A stretch of DNA of 64,000 nt from Xanthostigma xanthostigma (GCA_963575645.1 OY754465.1:57621901-57685900), one strand, 5' to 3'. Shown: positions 24,006 through 36,560, numbered from the stretch's first letter. Made by a program: numbers and translations. The notes: generated by a model not told the origin, from the letters alone.

Positions 24006-24432
24006 TTCAAATAAATAAAATTGTCGACCAATTTTTCTCAGACCAATATATTGACAAAAAATAAAAAAAAAAATAACAAATCAATATAACACAAGATGAC
24101 GTTTCGATCCGGATTTGGATCTTCTTCAGAAAAATCTAAAAAATATAAGAATTATTAGTATTACTTAGTTATTTAATATTTAATATAGAATGCACGATGA
24201 TTGAATATTTAAAAAAAAAGGATTCTTTTAAAAAATATTCAATCATCGTGCATTCTATATTAAATATTAAATAACTAAGTAATACTAATAATTCTTATAT
24301 TTTTTAGATTTTTCTGAAGAAGATCCAAATCCGGATCGAAACGTCATCTTGTGTTATATTGATTTGTTATTTTTTTATTTTTGTCAATATATTGGTCTGA
24401 GAAAAATTGGTCGACAATTTTATTTATTTGAA
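24006..24432. repeat. Near-perfect 0.43-kb palindrome with Penelope-like terminal motif
   Basis: Arms 24006-24215 and 24226-24432 match base for base over nearly their whole length. Each contains TTTCTGAAGAAGATCCAAAT followed by CCGGATCGAAACGTC, in opposite orientation. CTGAAGA, then a short hairpin, then GAAAC is a layout seen near the ends of Penelope-like elements, including the one at 54490-54556. I read this as two terminal repeats of one such element joined head to head. The 80-codon frame entering it is not considered a gene. Confidence 0.7.
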
Positions 24433-25081
24433 GAGTTCTATTCAGACGTTAATCAAAGATTTTAAAAGCTAGTATGTTATTTATTTTTTTTTTGACTTGA
24501 TTGTTGGCAACGCTATACTTTGTATTATGATTTTTTCAAAACTATCTCTTCAGTATTGTGAATTTTATAAACAAAAATTCCTGGTACATTTTAATGCTAT
24601 GTATTCAAATCCATGAAATGAAAAGTCTCTCTGTGTGTGTGAAAAAAAAGCACGGAAACAGTTTTCCGTGAAATCGGTTGCGTTTTAATTGTTCGCAGTG
24701 CTGTCACATTTTTCACGAGTGGAAAACGTGTTTGTCAATAAATAAAAAGAACAACTGAAAGGCGTGATGGAAATACATATATCCATTTGAAAAAAAAGTT
24801 TTTAATTATGCTGAACCTTTTTGTACAACCAATAATAATGGACTTTTACCCATCGAACTTTTCGTAATTTATAATATAATACAAAAATAATTACAATTTA
24901 TTATGTATATTTGATAACAATTATTATTATTATCAATTATTATCATAATCGGGGTGTTTAAATAAATTTTTATCATTCATTTATTTTAAGACTGCCAGGT
25001 ATTCTCAATTAATCTCGACAAACGATGAATAATAATTACAGTAATGAATAAGTTTTGTTTGAAGAACTTCTTCGCCCTTCA
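24433..25081. other. Gene-free stretch
   Basis: A (GTGTGT)-type short run at 24635 and an ATTATT-rich patch at 24920-24945. No gene or terminal repeat recognised. Confidence 0.3.
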
Positions 25082-25089
25082 AGTATAGA

Positions 25090-25566
25090 CAGTGTCGGAT
25101 TAAGACTCCTTGATGCCCTAAGCATTTCTTGTCTATGGGCCCTCCATCTCTAACAACACTGTCTAATTTTAATATCTGTCGTGTTAAGTGTATAATTTTT
25201 TTTTCAAAGTTAACAAGCATAGAATTTTAGGGAAAAAATAGAATTTTACCAACAATGCTCTCATTGACTGCCTACAAAATCGGGTCCTTACGCATTTTTA
25301 CACAATTAATTGAAAAAAAAAAAAACTTTTAAAGTTAAGAAAAAAAATCGTTTTTATTTTCCAAAACATTTTATTATTTTTAACTTTTTTACTTCCTAAG
25401 ACAGTTTTAAAGTAGATCAAATTTTTGAGAACATGACAAAAAGAAAAAAAATTGTTGACATGGTCTGGTGAGGTACTTTTCATTTCTGAGTTCTGCTTTT
25501 TGGTGCCCCCTGAGACGTGATGCCCTAAGCGATTGCTTATTTTGCTTATAGGTTAATCCAGCACTG
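25090..25566. mobile_element. hAT-type MITE, 477 bases, TSD AGTATAGA
   Basis: The terminal repeats are CAGTGTCGGATTAA on the left and TTAATCCAGCACTG on the right. An exact 8-base duplication AGTATAGA flanks the element at 25082-25089 and 25567-25574. Eight-base duplications and CAGTG-type ends are the hallmarks of hAT elements. It holds no transposase; the overlapping antisense frames of 61-71 codons are incidental. A fragment of the same family is at 6866-7096. Confidence 0.88.
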
Positions 25567-25979
25567 AGTATAGAACTGATATCGATAACAACGGACGCGC
25601 CCACGTATATTAGCGGATCGTGTACAAAGGTAACCGTTTTGCGTCGGCCCGTTACCCGTTGACTAAAATGGTCGTTAACAAGAGCCCTTATAGACGTAGC
25701 GGCTTTTTCGTTCCTTTAATAATTTTTTAAACAGAAAAAATCACATTTCCTGTTTGTCTATTTTATTTTACTACACACTGTATAATGTGAGATTATCAAA
25801 TTGATTATGCAGTTTGCCATAAATATAAAATATATGAAGTATGGGCAAATGTGAATGAATTGATCGTTTCTATAACTGCTTATCATAATATGACGGAGCC
25901 AGCTTGTACCTATCACAACTATAGGATTCAGACATCTACTTGATTGTGTAGTTCAGGGGACACATTTTAATCTACTCGT

Positions 25980-26230
25980 TTAGAGGTCGCTGCTGGAAAC
26001 ACTGCTGGCCGGCAGGCTGGCTACGAGGCACTGCGGACTCGCCTGCTAGCTCACAAGATGGATTTTAAAATTAGAACAGGGGCTATTTTTCTTACTAGGT
26101 CCTCTGCTTGCTCTTAACAAGAACCAATCATTGCTGTGTGCTTATATTTGAACTGTCACTGCGTGCGCACCGGGTCCATCCTCAAGCTTGAAAAGACGTC
26201 TTGTGTGAAGCAAGTACATAAAAGCAAAAA
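25980..26230 (+). mobile_element. Family B MITE, partial, abutted by family A
   Basis: TCGCTGCTGGAAACACTGCT, GGGGCTATTTTTCTTACTAG and AAGCTTGAAAAGACGTCTTG match 48025-48380. The match stops in CATAAAAGCAAAA, where family A copy 3 begins. The right end of B is not found beyond it, so it was lost by deletion. Confidence 0.65.
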
Positions 26231-26233
26231 AAA

Positions 26234-26480
26234 AATTGGTTGTTTGTAAAGTCGGTTTACGGACGATAGTTTTACGTGATAACGTTATAAAGAAACATTG
26301 ATGAACTCTCTGACGTCACGCGAGAAGAGAGAGAAATGCGTACAAGCCGACGCATGGGCCGATCGTGCCTCTCTATCGCTTATACCGCGCTCTCGCTTGC
26401 ACGCTCAGGCTCAGGCGGAACGTGACACTTTTTCGTGCGTGCAGCCGGTGTTTCATCAATTTATAAGCCGTTATCACGTC
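26234..26480 (-). mobile_element. Family A MITE, copy 3 (short)
   Basis: In reverse orientation it runs from ATTGGTTGTTTGTAAAGTCG to GCCGTTATCACGTC. It retains TCACGCGAGAAGAGAGAG, the CTTGCACGCTCAGGC block and TTTTCGTGCGTGCAGCCGG. It is the most compact of the five copies here (about 247 bases). Confidence 0.7.
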
Positions 26481-27066
26481 AAAAATTATAACAAATGAAG
26501 TCTGACAAATTTATTAACAAAAATTGTCAGCCAGACAATTTTTTTCAAAAATGGTACATTATTTACTACAAATTGTATAAATTTCAAGCAGGTGTTTTGG
26601 AAAAAAAATCACGATTTTTTTAAATTCATAAAAAATAACAATTAACAAATTTTTACTAGTCTGGCGGGCGTAACATGTTTCTTACATGTTTTTCAGCCAT
26701 TTTCACTTTATAATTTTGAGGTGTTCGATGGGGTAACTTTGTCTGTCATGGGAGCTTGGACTATAAGTTTTCTTGTGCAAAATTACGACTTGACCTATCA
26801 ATTTTTATATAACTCTACCATATGTTAAGTGTATAAGTTGTAATATTTTCATTGGTTACATTAAATCCACACAACTTACATTTTAAAATGGCGTATTATG
26901 TCTCGTTACAATATGGATGCGGACAAATGAAGCGTGCATGAACTCTAATGTGATATCCACTGTTGCCATCAGCACATGTGTATACACTATAAAGTGAGTT
27001 TTATTACATACCTACACTTCACGTTTACAAAAATATATATCGTATTTACCGTACCTGAACATATAC
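26481..27066. other. Gene-free AT-rich stretch
   Basis: AAATTTATTAACAAAAATTG and related short repeats occur, with no gene and no terminal repeat that I can define. Confidence 0.3.
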
Positions 27067-27515
27067 CAGGTGTCTATTAAGAATTAAAGAGGGGGAGGGG
27101 CATAAACAAGTAAAAAACGCGCTTATATCAATGCACCAAGAGGTAGAAAATAGCTATCTTTCTCTTATGTAACGTTTGAAAGCGTGCGACACTCACCGCG
27201 CCTTGATTTCATTTAATTTGTCGAGTCCCCACGATTTTAAATATTACTAAAAGTTTCACTTTTTAGTTGCGTTATATCGGGTGTTTATTAAGATTTAAAG
27301 GAGGAAAATATATGTAATAAAAAAAAAACATGCATATATCTACGCAATGAAAAACAATCTGGAGGATACCCGTCCCATGCATAAAAATATATAAAGACTA
27401 AAAAAATTATAGTTTCATCAAATAAAAAAAAGACACGTTTATATCAACGCACTAAAAAGTAGAAGATACATTCCTTTCTCATCTTTAAAGTTTAAAATCG
27501 TGGGGCACTCGACTG
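27067..27515 (+). repeat. Degenerate tandem repeat, period roughly 200 bases
   Basis: GGTGTCTATTAAGAATTAAAG (27069) and GGGTGTTTATTAAGATTTAA (27279) begin comparable units. Each continues with an ATATCAACGCAC-like block, a TAGAAGATA or TAGAAAATA block and TTAAAATCGTGGGGCAC-like sequence. A third partial unit begins at about 27420. Confidence 0.5.
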
Positions 27516-27528
27516 CGATATGTATTTA

Positions 27529-28151
27529 ACTAGCGGTCCCGCCCGGTTTCACCCGGGTGCAAAAGAATGAATGGGGAAGGAAGGGACATGAGTACACAGT
27601 ACACACATTCATCTTAGTTTACCGAGATTAATGTTGTGTCCAAATTTCATGATGATCGGAGTTACCGTTCAAAAGTTTTTGTCGATAAAAAGCAGTATTT
27701 AAACTTTTTTTAACTAATTTTTTTTTTTAAATGAATGAAATAAAATTAAAATAAATTTAAATGTAAGCCTTAGAAGAAAGCAATGTAAAAAATAAAAAAA
27801 AATAAAAATATATTCACCCAACGTGGGGCTCGAACCCACGACCCTGATATTGACTGTCGCATGCGCTACCGATTGATCTACCTGAGGTCGTGTTCTTTCA
27901 TCACTTATATGAGTATATCTAGTTAGTGCATTTCACATGAATAGAAGCTTATTTTTGAGATACTTTTTGCAACATTTTTCATTAAAGCTCCGCTCCTAAT
28001 GGTCGTAGCGTAATATTATATAGCCTATAGCCTTCCTCGGTAAATGGGCTATCCAACAAAAAAAAATTTATTCAATTTGAACCAGTAGTTCCTGAGATTA
28101 GCGCGTTCAAACAAACAAACAAACTCTTCAGCTTTATATATTAGTATAGAT
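27529..28151 (+). mobile_element. Composite tRNA-Lys retroposon, copy 2
   Basis: It has the same ends as 19542-20245. The inverted head at 27888-27815 reads ACCTCAGGTAGATCAATCGG, then a B box GGTTCGAGCCCCACG in perfect form. The anticodon region has changed to CAGTCAATATCAG, unlike copy 1, which still has the CUU-type loop. The tail from CAACATTTTTCATTAAAGC to the terminal TTAGTATAGAT is nearly the same in all three copies. Confidence 0.7.
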
Positions 28152-29281
28152 TAGTATCCGGATGAAGCCAGATCGGGCCGCTAATGGTTTAATATAAATC
28201 AAATATTTTGTGAGAAAAGTAGCACAGTCAGTCTGTATAAGCAATTCCATTTCCAATATCAGACTGAGGTAAATAATATCTGTAAACTTTCAGCATGACC
28301 TGCTTGCTTCCAGCTTGCAGTTTACATGCAAATACGTACATTGGTCATCACATACGTGAACAAAACCTACAATACTTACGTCATCGCGAGTTATGTGCGG
28401 TCTTAGAACAGTAACTCGTGGTCTTTAGAGAAAGTCATAGGTTAAATTTAACTCTGAGATTACATTCGCTTCAAAATTTCCAGTACTCTTCAGCTCTAAT
28501 CTATTTTCGTCAAATACGGCTTCCAATATTTTAATTAAATAAGTAGTAAATCATTCGTTGACAAGATAAGCATTTATTTAATACATGTTTCCGCAGCTTA
28601 AACTGTCATCAGGTCTACCAATCACAGTTACAATAAAAATGGTTATGCATTCTGTATAAGCTTATAACGGTTTTTATTAAATTATGAACAAGCATATTAA
28701 TTAAGGACATTATCAAAATCAATAGTACAGTCATTTGGAAGTTTTACCTGGAAAGTTTTCCGGGACTTTTGAAAATTGGGATGTGCTCTTTCCGAATTTC
28801 TACTTTTCCACCGCATATCTTTGCCGCTCGTGCCGCCATATTGGCGCCTAAAAACAGTTTTTTGACAATATCTTCTTCCCGACCCATTTTACGGTAAAAA
28901 AAATTTATGTAATGAACTAAACTAGAGAAAATTCCCTATAATTTATGTAATACATTTTTTTTTTGTAAAATTAATATTTTCGGCGTTATAGCGCCGCAAA
29001 GTGTACTACAACATTATGGTTGCGAAAATGAGCACATTTAAAAAATAATATAGATGGCAACTAATAAAATACGCCGCATTTAAGTTTTTGATGTGAAACA
29101 TCTAATGACACGTTTGATTGGGAGTAAAACCGTGCAATTGGCGCGACATTTTTATGAGACGACGTTACGCTTGTGCGCGTTGGATTGAAACATGATTTTT
29201 GTTGATAGCGAAATCTAACTGAGATTTATTAGTCACTAGAAAAGTCACTTAAGTGGCGCTGCTAGTAACTTAAAGTTGGCG
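28152..29281. other. Gene-free stretch
   Basis: The part 28840-29000 (GCCGCCATATTGGCGCC and CGGCGTTATAGCGCCGC) has short GC-rich palindromic motifs. No frame of interest. Confidence 0.3.
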
Positions 29282-29511
29282 TCTCCATAAAGCGTTGGGA
29301 AGTGTCCGTAGGGCTTTAGGAAGTGTCGCTAGAGTGTCCATCGTGTTTTAGAAAGTGTTCTTAGAGTGTCCATAGGGCTTTAGAAAGTGTCCTCAGAGGT
29401 TTTAGAAAGTGTCCCTAGATTGTCCATATAGGACTTTAGGAAGTGTCCCTAGAGTGTCCATCAGGTTTTAGAAGTATCTCTAGAGTGCTCATGGGGTTTT
29501 AGAAAGTAATA

Positions 29512-29543
<32 letters not shown>

Positions 29544-29800
29544 GTATTGATCACAGAAATCAATGGGATAAATGAGTTCAGCCACAAAACTGCCGTTTTT
29601 TAACTCTATCCCTTTTAAAAATACAAATATTTGTGAATAGAATAATTGAAAAGTGTCCCTCGAGTGTCCATAGGGTTTTAAAAAGTGTTCATAGGGCTTT
29701 AGGAAGTGTCCCTAGAGTGTTCATAGGGTTTTAGAAAGAGTCTTTAGAGTGTCCATAGGGTTTTAGAAAATGTCCCTAGAGTGTCCATAGGGCTTTGTAA
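29282..29800 (+). repeat. Minisatellite with about 31-32-base unit
   Basis: About a dozen imperfect units carry the core AGTGTCCCTAGAGTGTCCAT followed by AGGGTTTTAGAA. Unit length varies through small deletions. The array is interrupted at 29508-29647 by an insertion. The flanks begin in AACTTAAAGTTGGC and end in GTAACTTAAAG. Confidence 0.8.
29508..29647. mobile_element. Short (AAT)n-ended insertion in the minisatellite
   Basis: About 140 bases begin with an AAT microsatellite and continue AAATGTATTGATCACAG. They sit between GAAAGT (29502-29507) and GAAAAGT (29648-29654), which look like a target duplication. The sequence has no relation to the array. A run of AAT next to TATTGAT also occurs at 16197, so it may be a 5'-truncated non-LTR retroposon in inverse orientation. 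Confidence 0.55.
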
Positions 29801-30789
29801 CTTAAAGATACATTTTGAAAGCTTAAATTTACGTTTCACATTTGCCAGGTGTCCCACGACGGCTCCAAATTTTTAAAAAATCGTCTCTAAAAGCTTACAG
29901 TTATATTTAGAAAGCAATATACATAATATGTATGTTGGTACTTATAAATTTCACGTTGCAACATGGAAAGTATGGAAATATTCGTAACAATTTCCGCAAA
30001 ATGATAAATCGGATAAAATATTATATCTGCTTAATATTTCTTTCAGAAATCGACTTTTTCAGTTTTCATTTTTCTGCAGCAATATTTCCATATTAATCCA
30101 ATACTTCTATCCTGAGTTAGAAGTTCGAGAAGAATCTGAGCGAAATTAGCATTATTATTATGAATCTTTTATTTTTTTATCTTGCGTTATGAGATTACAA
30201 TATTCAGTTCTAATGCGCTGTAGAATATTATCTGTGTGTGTACCGTATTTGCTGGGTGCGTGACGGCAGCACCGTCTGCCGTCCGAAATTTTTTATGCTC
30301 TTATAACATTGTGTCAAATGAGCGTTTTTCAAATGATAATAATAATTAAATGAAACCTTTAATTATCGAAAGTTTTATATCCAGATAAAATACAGTGTTT
30401 ATATTGTTGGACTGAAAAAAATAATAATATACTAATAAATAAATAATAAATAAATAATTATTATTTGGGAAAATGTATTATTCGACGTTAACTTCCACGA
30501 ATACTACTAGCGCCGCTAGCGGGCAATGGAGCGAGATTGAACTGCCTTGTTATTATTGTTTTAAAGCGCGAAGCATCTTATGCCAGGAAGCGACATCTGA
30601 CGGCCACATGAAATCATACTATAAAACCGTTGCACATGATTTATTCCTCATTTAGTCCACAGCTCACAAAAAGCGTTTTTATTTCAACGCGATAACATAT
30701 TATAGCCTATGTTCATCCTGAAGGTTCATTCTAAATATCGGTGAAAAAGTTTTTGGAATTGGATGAGTAGTTTTGGAGATACCTCCTAC
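29801..30789. other. Gene-free stretch
   Basis: An AATA-rich simple repeat is at about 30418-30470. GGAATTGGATGAGTAGTTTT at 30757 begins a retroposon 3' tail that continues past the hAT MITE at 31347. Confidence 0.35.
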
Positions 30790-30797
30790 ATCCAAAC

Positions 30798-31338
30798 TAG
30801 TGATGTGCCGGATATCCGTATCCGCGGATATCCGAGGGAGAAGAAAGATCCGTATCCGTATCCATTAGTTTTTGGCGGATCTTTTACGGATCTTTTACCT
30901 TATTAATTTTCAATTCTTAGATGAAATATTTTATATATAGGTGATTAGGTAATAATGAAAAACTGTTTAATTCCATTCAGATTATTTTTTATTTATTTTA
31001 AAATCGTATTTGGCACCTTTATATTGCAAACATTTATCGTAGTGAGTACCATACCAATTACCAATAGTACATAACTCAAAGGTACTAAAAAACTATCTTT
31101 ATAATGAGATATTGCACATCGATCTTTGGAAAGAGACAATCTTTTATGAGAGTTAACTCTTAAAGAGGTCAATAACTTTTTCCCATAGCAGATAGTCTCT
31201 TTCGAAAGGTCGATGTGCAATATTTACCGCCGCGTACTCTAAGAAAGTTAAGATCCGTATCCGCGGATCTTGACCCAAATATCCGTATTCAGATCCGTAG
31301 CCGCGGATATACATTTTTAACGATCCGGCACATCACTA
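30798..31338. mobile_element. hAT-type MITE, 541 bases, TSD ATCCAAAC
   Basis: Both ends read TAGTGATGTGCCGG (right end inverted, CCGGCACATCACTA with intervening bases altered). An exact ATCCAAAC duplication lies at 30790-30797 and 31339-31346. Subterminal regions are packed with GGATCTT and ATCCGTATCCGCGG motifs on both sides, a usual layout for hAT transposase binding sites. It is inserted in a retroposon tail whose halves, GAGATACCTCCTACATCCAAAC and TTACAATC, rejoin when the element is removed. Confidence 0.9.
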
Positions 31339-31379
31339 ATCCAAACTTACAATCTTTACCACTTCATAATATTAGTATA

Positions 31380-33080
31380 GACAAGTGTGTAGTTTACCAT
31401 TTGACGTTCCGTTGCTGCTACGACCCTGAGCACACGTAGATACAAGAGAAAGGGAGGTGGAGGGTGAGGGTTTGTGGAGTGAAAAGGAAGTGGTTAGCGG
31501 TGGTCTCTCTGGTTGTAGCCAGTTCGGGCTCCGGTGATCTACATGTACGTACAAACGTGTCTATTCAATTCCGTTTATTCATGAGATGAACGACGTACCA
31601 TCCGTTTTAGTAAAGAAAACCGCGACGTTGGTTGCTCTGCGATCAATAAAATCAGACGGTTTTTGGTTGTTAGTTTGAATCTCGCCATTTTATAAAGCTT
31701 AGAACATAATTATATGTTTATCAAACATTTCAATCAGTTTTTTAGGGTTCCATAATGTAAAAGGAAAAAAGTAACCATTATAGGATACTTTGTTGTCAAG
31801 ACTCTTGGGAATCAAAACAGGATACTTCCCGTTGATCTATAATCATGAAATTAGGCAAAAAGCAATGTCTTATAGCACCAAATCTGAAAACTGTAAGTTT
31901 GTAGTTACAGCACAAAAAAAATAATGTTTTTAAACCGCGATAACACGCTACGCACGTACACAGTAAGCGTCCGCTACCGATGCTTTTATACAGCACAATA
32001 TCAGAACTCTCGCATACAACACGGTACGACAACTAGGCTATCAGACATAGCCATGTACAGTACAGTTCAGTGGTACATTACAGACTTTGTTGGCAAAATG
32101 ATCGCAGCGTTTGTAGATGTATGGAGACAACAATTTTTCAACGGCTAAGCGGGAAAAATCTTCGAGACTCGATTCCTGTGATGGACGAACTATTTACAAA
32201 TTTGTACGGAACCCTCGATGCGCGAGTCTGATTCACACTTGGCCGTAGTTGAAAATGCCTGTGACATCTCTTTACGTTAATATAATTTCGATATTGTTTT
32301 AGAAAATGCTTTCTTCTTATGAAAATATCATCTTTTAAATTTTTTAAAACCGTTTTTAAATATTGAAAGTGTGTCTACACGATCAAAATCTGTTTCTAGA
32401 ACAAATTAATATTTAGGTCGGGAAAAATTTTTCTTTTTATGTATAATCACCGGTTTTAAAACATTTATTATTTGTTGTGTTCTTAATATGCTTTATTTAT
32501 GAGAACAATTTGTTCCGAGGATATAAGCTTATGAATTTACAATGTTTTATTATTTTGCCGTTGACTATAAAAAATAACAAAAAATTGTCATTGAAATACT
32601 ATTAAGTTTTAATGAGTTTGTAGTTTATTCATTTTAATTTATTTTATATATTTTAAATTATTTAATCATTTGTTTTTAATTAAATGTTTTAACTCTATTT
32701 TATCTGACATGTTCCACATCTCTATTATAGTCTGTTAAAAAAGTACATTATTATTAATGAAAAATTGTTAGCGTGTTGATTAATGAGGAAAATTTATTAC
32801 ACTATAACAGGGTATGTAAGTTTAATGTAGGTAGTGAAATTTATATAAAAAATTCCTAGACCAAAATCTTCGAAAAGATCAATTTTTTTAGCGCGCATTC
32901 TTTTCGATTCCTTGTCATCTTTTTTATCCCGAGCCCCGTTATTCATTTGTTTCTGGTAAACTGCTCGAATTTCCGCAATTGTCTCGATTTTGTTTTCACT
33001 TTTAACAATTAATTTATTTCTTTTTTTCCATTAAGAAAAAACAAAATTGTGTGTTATAATTTATATTATTTTTCTAGAAC
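31380..33080. other. Gene-free stretch
   Basis: Overlapping 60-78-codon frames on both strands between 31372 and 32148 have no recognisable motif. A purine-rich AGGGAGGTGGAGGGTGAGGG tract is at about 31450. No element ends were defined. Confidence 0.3.
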
Positions 33081-33087
33081 AAATCGC

Positions 33088-33440
33088 GCTGAATCGACTT
33101 CGATCACTTCTACGTCTGTATCTTTCTTTATTTAGAAGTCATGGCGAATTTAAGTTTTTTCTAAGAAAATAAATAAACGTTCATATCTCTGAAACTAAAA
33201 TAGATACAGTATTGCGGATGGTTGGAATCGATTCAGTTAATATCAAACGGATCAAAAAGCGTTTGAGTCATAAAAAGTTGAAGATTTGCAAAACATATGA
33301 AAACATTAAAAGAATTGCAATATTTGAAAAAGATATAAAAAATCTCTCGGAAGTGTTTAACATTGATGTTATAGAAAACAGTATGCTGAATCGATGAGGC
33401 TAAAGCGCAAATCCGTATCTTGTTTCGGTAAGAAGTTACG
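33088..33440. repeat. Diverged foldback related to 2343-2489
   Basis: CGCTGAATCGACTTCGATCAC with CTGTATCTTTC on the left pairs imperfectly with ATAGATACAGTATTGCGG and AATCGATTCAG at about 33200-33237. TGCTGAATCGATGAGGC with CGTATCTTGTTTCGG then follows at 33384. The same modules make up the element near 2.3 kb. The 61-codon frame between is not considered a gene. Confidence 0.45.
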
Positions 33441-36400
33441 ACGGTTTAAAATGTATAAAAATTTAAATAGTTTAAAATAAGGCTGGGCTTGACAACGATA
33501 ACTGGTCGACCAAAAAAAAAGTCCCAGCACTCGTATAAATACCTAAAAACACGTAAGAAAACGAAAATACAGATTCCTTGATGTTGGTGGCTAAAGTTCC
33601 AGATGGCGTTACTCAAAAAAATATCACTTAGATGTCTTTTGGCGACACTAATCCAACATTCAGTTGTAAGTGTGTTATATGTCTAAATAATACGGATATA
33701 CATATGGCGCGGCAGAGGATTAGCATAAGAAAGGAAGAAGAGGACCTTACATCCTGTTTCGTCCGAATCACTGCCTTGTCTCGCCACAAAACTATTCCCT
33801 TTCGTGACTGGAAGCTAGATTATCTGACAGTTCACTGTGAAACAGCAGTCTCAAAACCGTACCGTTTTAATATTATTAAACTGTCTAAAAGACGAGACAC
33901 TTGGACATAAAAACTGATCACGATCGGTGAAATTACGTTAAAACGAATCATGTTAGTAGAGTAAAGGTTGCCTCGTTGCGTTGGATAGTAGTGGGGAGAT
34001 GATATTATCCGGGGGACTTGAGACAAATAAATGCTGCTATTAAAGTGTAACAACCGTTGCCTCGTCGGATTACGTAATCTCCCCACGGAACACGGCAACC
34101 ATTGCTGTACTAACCTTAGGTGTATACTATATTTTTTGCACGTACCCTCTATAAATATATCTACTTTTCACTTAATTTTCGGTACATATATATTGAAAAG
34201 TCTTGACAGTTCATTCATGTGACAAACTTCGCTTTTTCTGACTCGCAGAATCCACTAAAATAGGAAACATGGGATGAATTAGAGAACCAAACAACGGTTC
34301 AAAATTGCATCAAATTGAAAAATGTTTGGTGCAAAAGTCATTTTCTTTGACCCAAAGAACAATAATCGGAGGTAAAAAATGCGGTTGCTATTTAAAAAAG
34401 TGGAGGTGACCTTGATATTCGGATGTCTCCTCCACCAAATGAAAAAAAAAACTACACCAATGTTCTACCTCGTTGATTTCTTGCAAATTTTGTGCGAAAC
34501 TTTTTTCCCAAAGCCCTTCCTCTACGAAATAAAACGATATTCGGATTTTAAAAATCCACCTGTATGTTAATATGTACTATCACGTGAAACACATTACCCG
34601 CAACGTTTAGATATACTTTGGATTGAATACTGCCAATAAATCGAAACTTATACTACCCGTTTAGGAAGCTGTGAATGATTTTAACGAGAACTTTTTGCAC
34701 GGTTGACAGAACTCAAGGTGATTGTTTTAAATTGACCAGAAACAAAGAAGACACTTAAACTGCAATTAGCTGGACATCTGCAACCAGTCAGTTAGTACAG
34801 TGACTCAGAAGTCTTTAGGATCTGTGTTGTACATTTATTTTATTTTTTAGTGTTACGTACCAAAATTGTATAAACGGAATACTTCCGGTGTCTATCCGTC
34901 TGTCACAAGCTCCCAGAACCAAACAGTACAAGCTTGTTATGGCCCAATGCTGTAGCATAATAATAATAAATGCCTCTACGAAATTTTTTAATCTAATCCT
35001 GTCTTTTGTCGAAGCCAGATAGTTTCTTGTTCCATAACTTCTTCACAAACAGTTCTTCCTCTTTTAAAATATCCTTGTGGATTCCAATCCAAGGCTCTCT
35101 TCGTCATCTGTCTTTTGTAGCGTATGTCCTATCCAATTTCATTTCCTACGTTCTATTGTAGCATAGATATGGATAAATAATTCAGATAATTATCGGCAGA
35201 AATGGAGGGTCAATCAGGTGAAGAACATTCAACCCAACCATGGCGCCGAAACCCCAAATCAGAACCTGAGTCATAGCATCCAGACTAGAAAAGCATAATG
35301 CTTTTCTAAATCAATGTTAGCCTCCATAATGCTTTTCTCAATCAATGTTTACCTGTCAAAAACCCCCCTTGTGACAGTTCGGCGCATTTCTCACCAGAGG
35401 TCTCACCATTCCTTTGGGTTCCGAATTATAGTGTTTTCAAAATCTTCCACAGCCATCTTGAATGTGTTTTTTCCTCGTATTGAAACAACATTGATTATAG
35501 GTATTGCGTTTAACTTTAGTTCCACTATAATATTGTAGTGTCCGTGCCTGCATGTATGAATGTATGTGTGTTAGTATGTTAATCAATTCTACATTGTCAG
35601 TCGGTTGATGTATGTTATCGACAGAGATCAATTGATTTAGATTGATACTGTCAGCCATGTGTGACGCACACCAGACGGACGCCTCTCTGCACCCTCCGTT
35701 TCTCCCCGCGCGTTGTGCCAACCACGCAGAGGACAACGGTATTTATTACTATTCACTGTCATCGAGTCAGGGTTCCCAAACTAAAAATTAGCCGAATTAA
35801 ATCACTAAATCACGATTGACATTTTCGTTAAGTGGACAATCTGGCAATATCTACTGTTGAAGAAGTCGCAACTGTTACAGGAATGTTAAAACTGTTTTGA
35901 GGTATTCTTTAGTGAAATTTGATCGTAACGTATTCCAAGAAACCATTGTAGTGTAAAAACCGTGCTACTGTATTTTTAATGGTTTGAGTAGAGCGACGTT
36001 GTTTCTTTTTTTTTGTAATCTGCACTCAATTGTCTCTGTCTATAGCATACTTTAATATCTCCTAAGACCTAAATTGTAAGTCGTAGGATGATGAGAAATT
36101 TGGGCAAAAAAACAATGTTTTTATTATTTTCTAAATCTGCGACCAAAAAAGTAATAAAACGTTTTCTTTATCTAAATTTTTCATAAACCTAAGACTAATA
36201 AAACTTATAAAAATCGGTTCAGTATTATTTGTTATGAACACTTTGAATAGAAGACCCTAATTTTATTAGCTTTAATGCAATACTGTACATTATAACTGCC
36301 ACAGTATTATTGGCTCTGTGACGATACAACAAACCATATACAAGGTGCAAGAAAAAGTCATCGATTGACTTGAAAAATCCATACCTAAAAAAGGAAAACT

Positions 36401-36445
36401 GATTGATATTAAGTTTTTAGCGTAATTCGGTACAGATTTCGGTTG
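33441..36445. other. Gene-free stretch, mostly anonymous
   Basis: Frames of 60-99 codons occur on both strands, but none shows a family motif. A locally GC-rich part at 35650-35730 (CGGACGCCTCTCTGCACC) lies in the 99-codon minus-strand frame 35437-35736, whose first ATG-coded methionine is at residue 28. Direct repeats of AATGCTTTTCTnAATCAATGTT occur at 35298-35350. Confidence 0.3.
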
Positions 36446-36447
36446 TC

Positions 36448-36560
36448 AAATTGGTTAAATGGCTTATTTTTATTCTAACTGACAATAATGCCTCTCAGCA
36501 GAGTTTTGCAGAATGTCCCGTGTTCGACTCCAATGTCATTATAATATTATTATTAGTCCA
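36448..36560 (+). repeat. Possible degenerate tRNA-like SINE head
   Basis: TTGGTTAAATGGCTTATTT could be an A box and GTGTTCGACTCCAAT a B box, about 60 bases apart, followed by an ATT-rich tail. The spacing fits Pol III promoters, but no cloverleaf can be drawn, so the call is weak. Confidence 0.3.

Noticed and set aside
27815..27888. Functional tRNA-Lys gene
   Set aside because: The anticodon region is altered, and a second copy with the same change sits inside the same repeat at 52276-52349.
29282..29800. CRISPR-like array
   Set aside because: Units are contiguous, without unique spacers of regular length, and the DNA is eukaryotic. It is a minisatellite.
35437..35736. 99-codon minus-strand frame
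   Set aside because: It does not start with ATG, no family is recognised, and it is open partly because of a local GC-rich patch.
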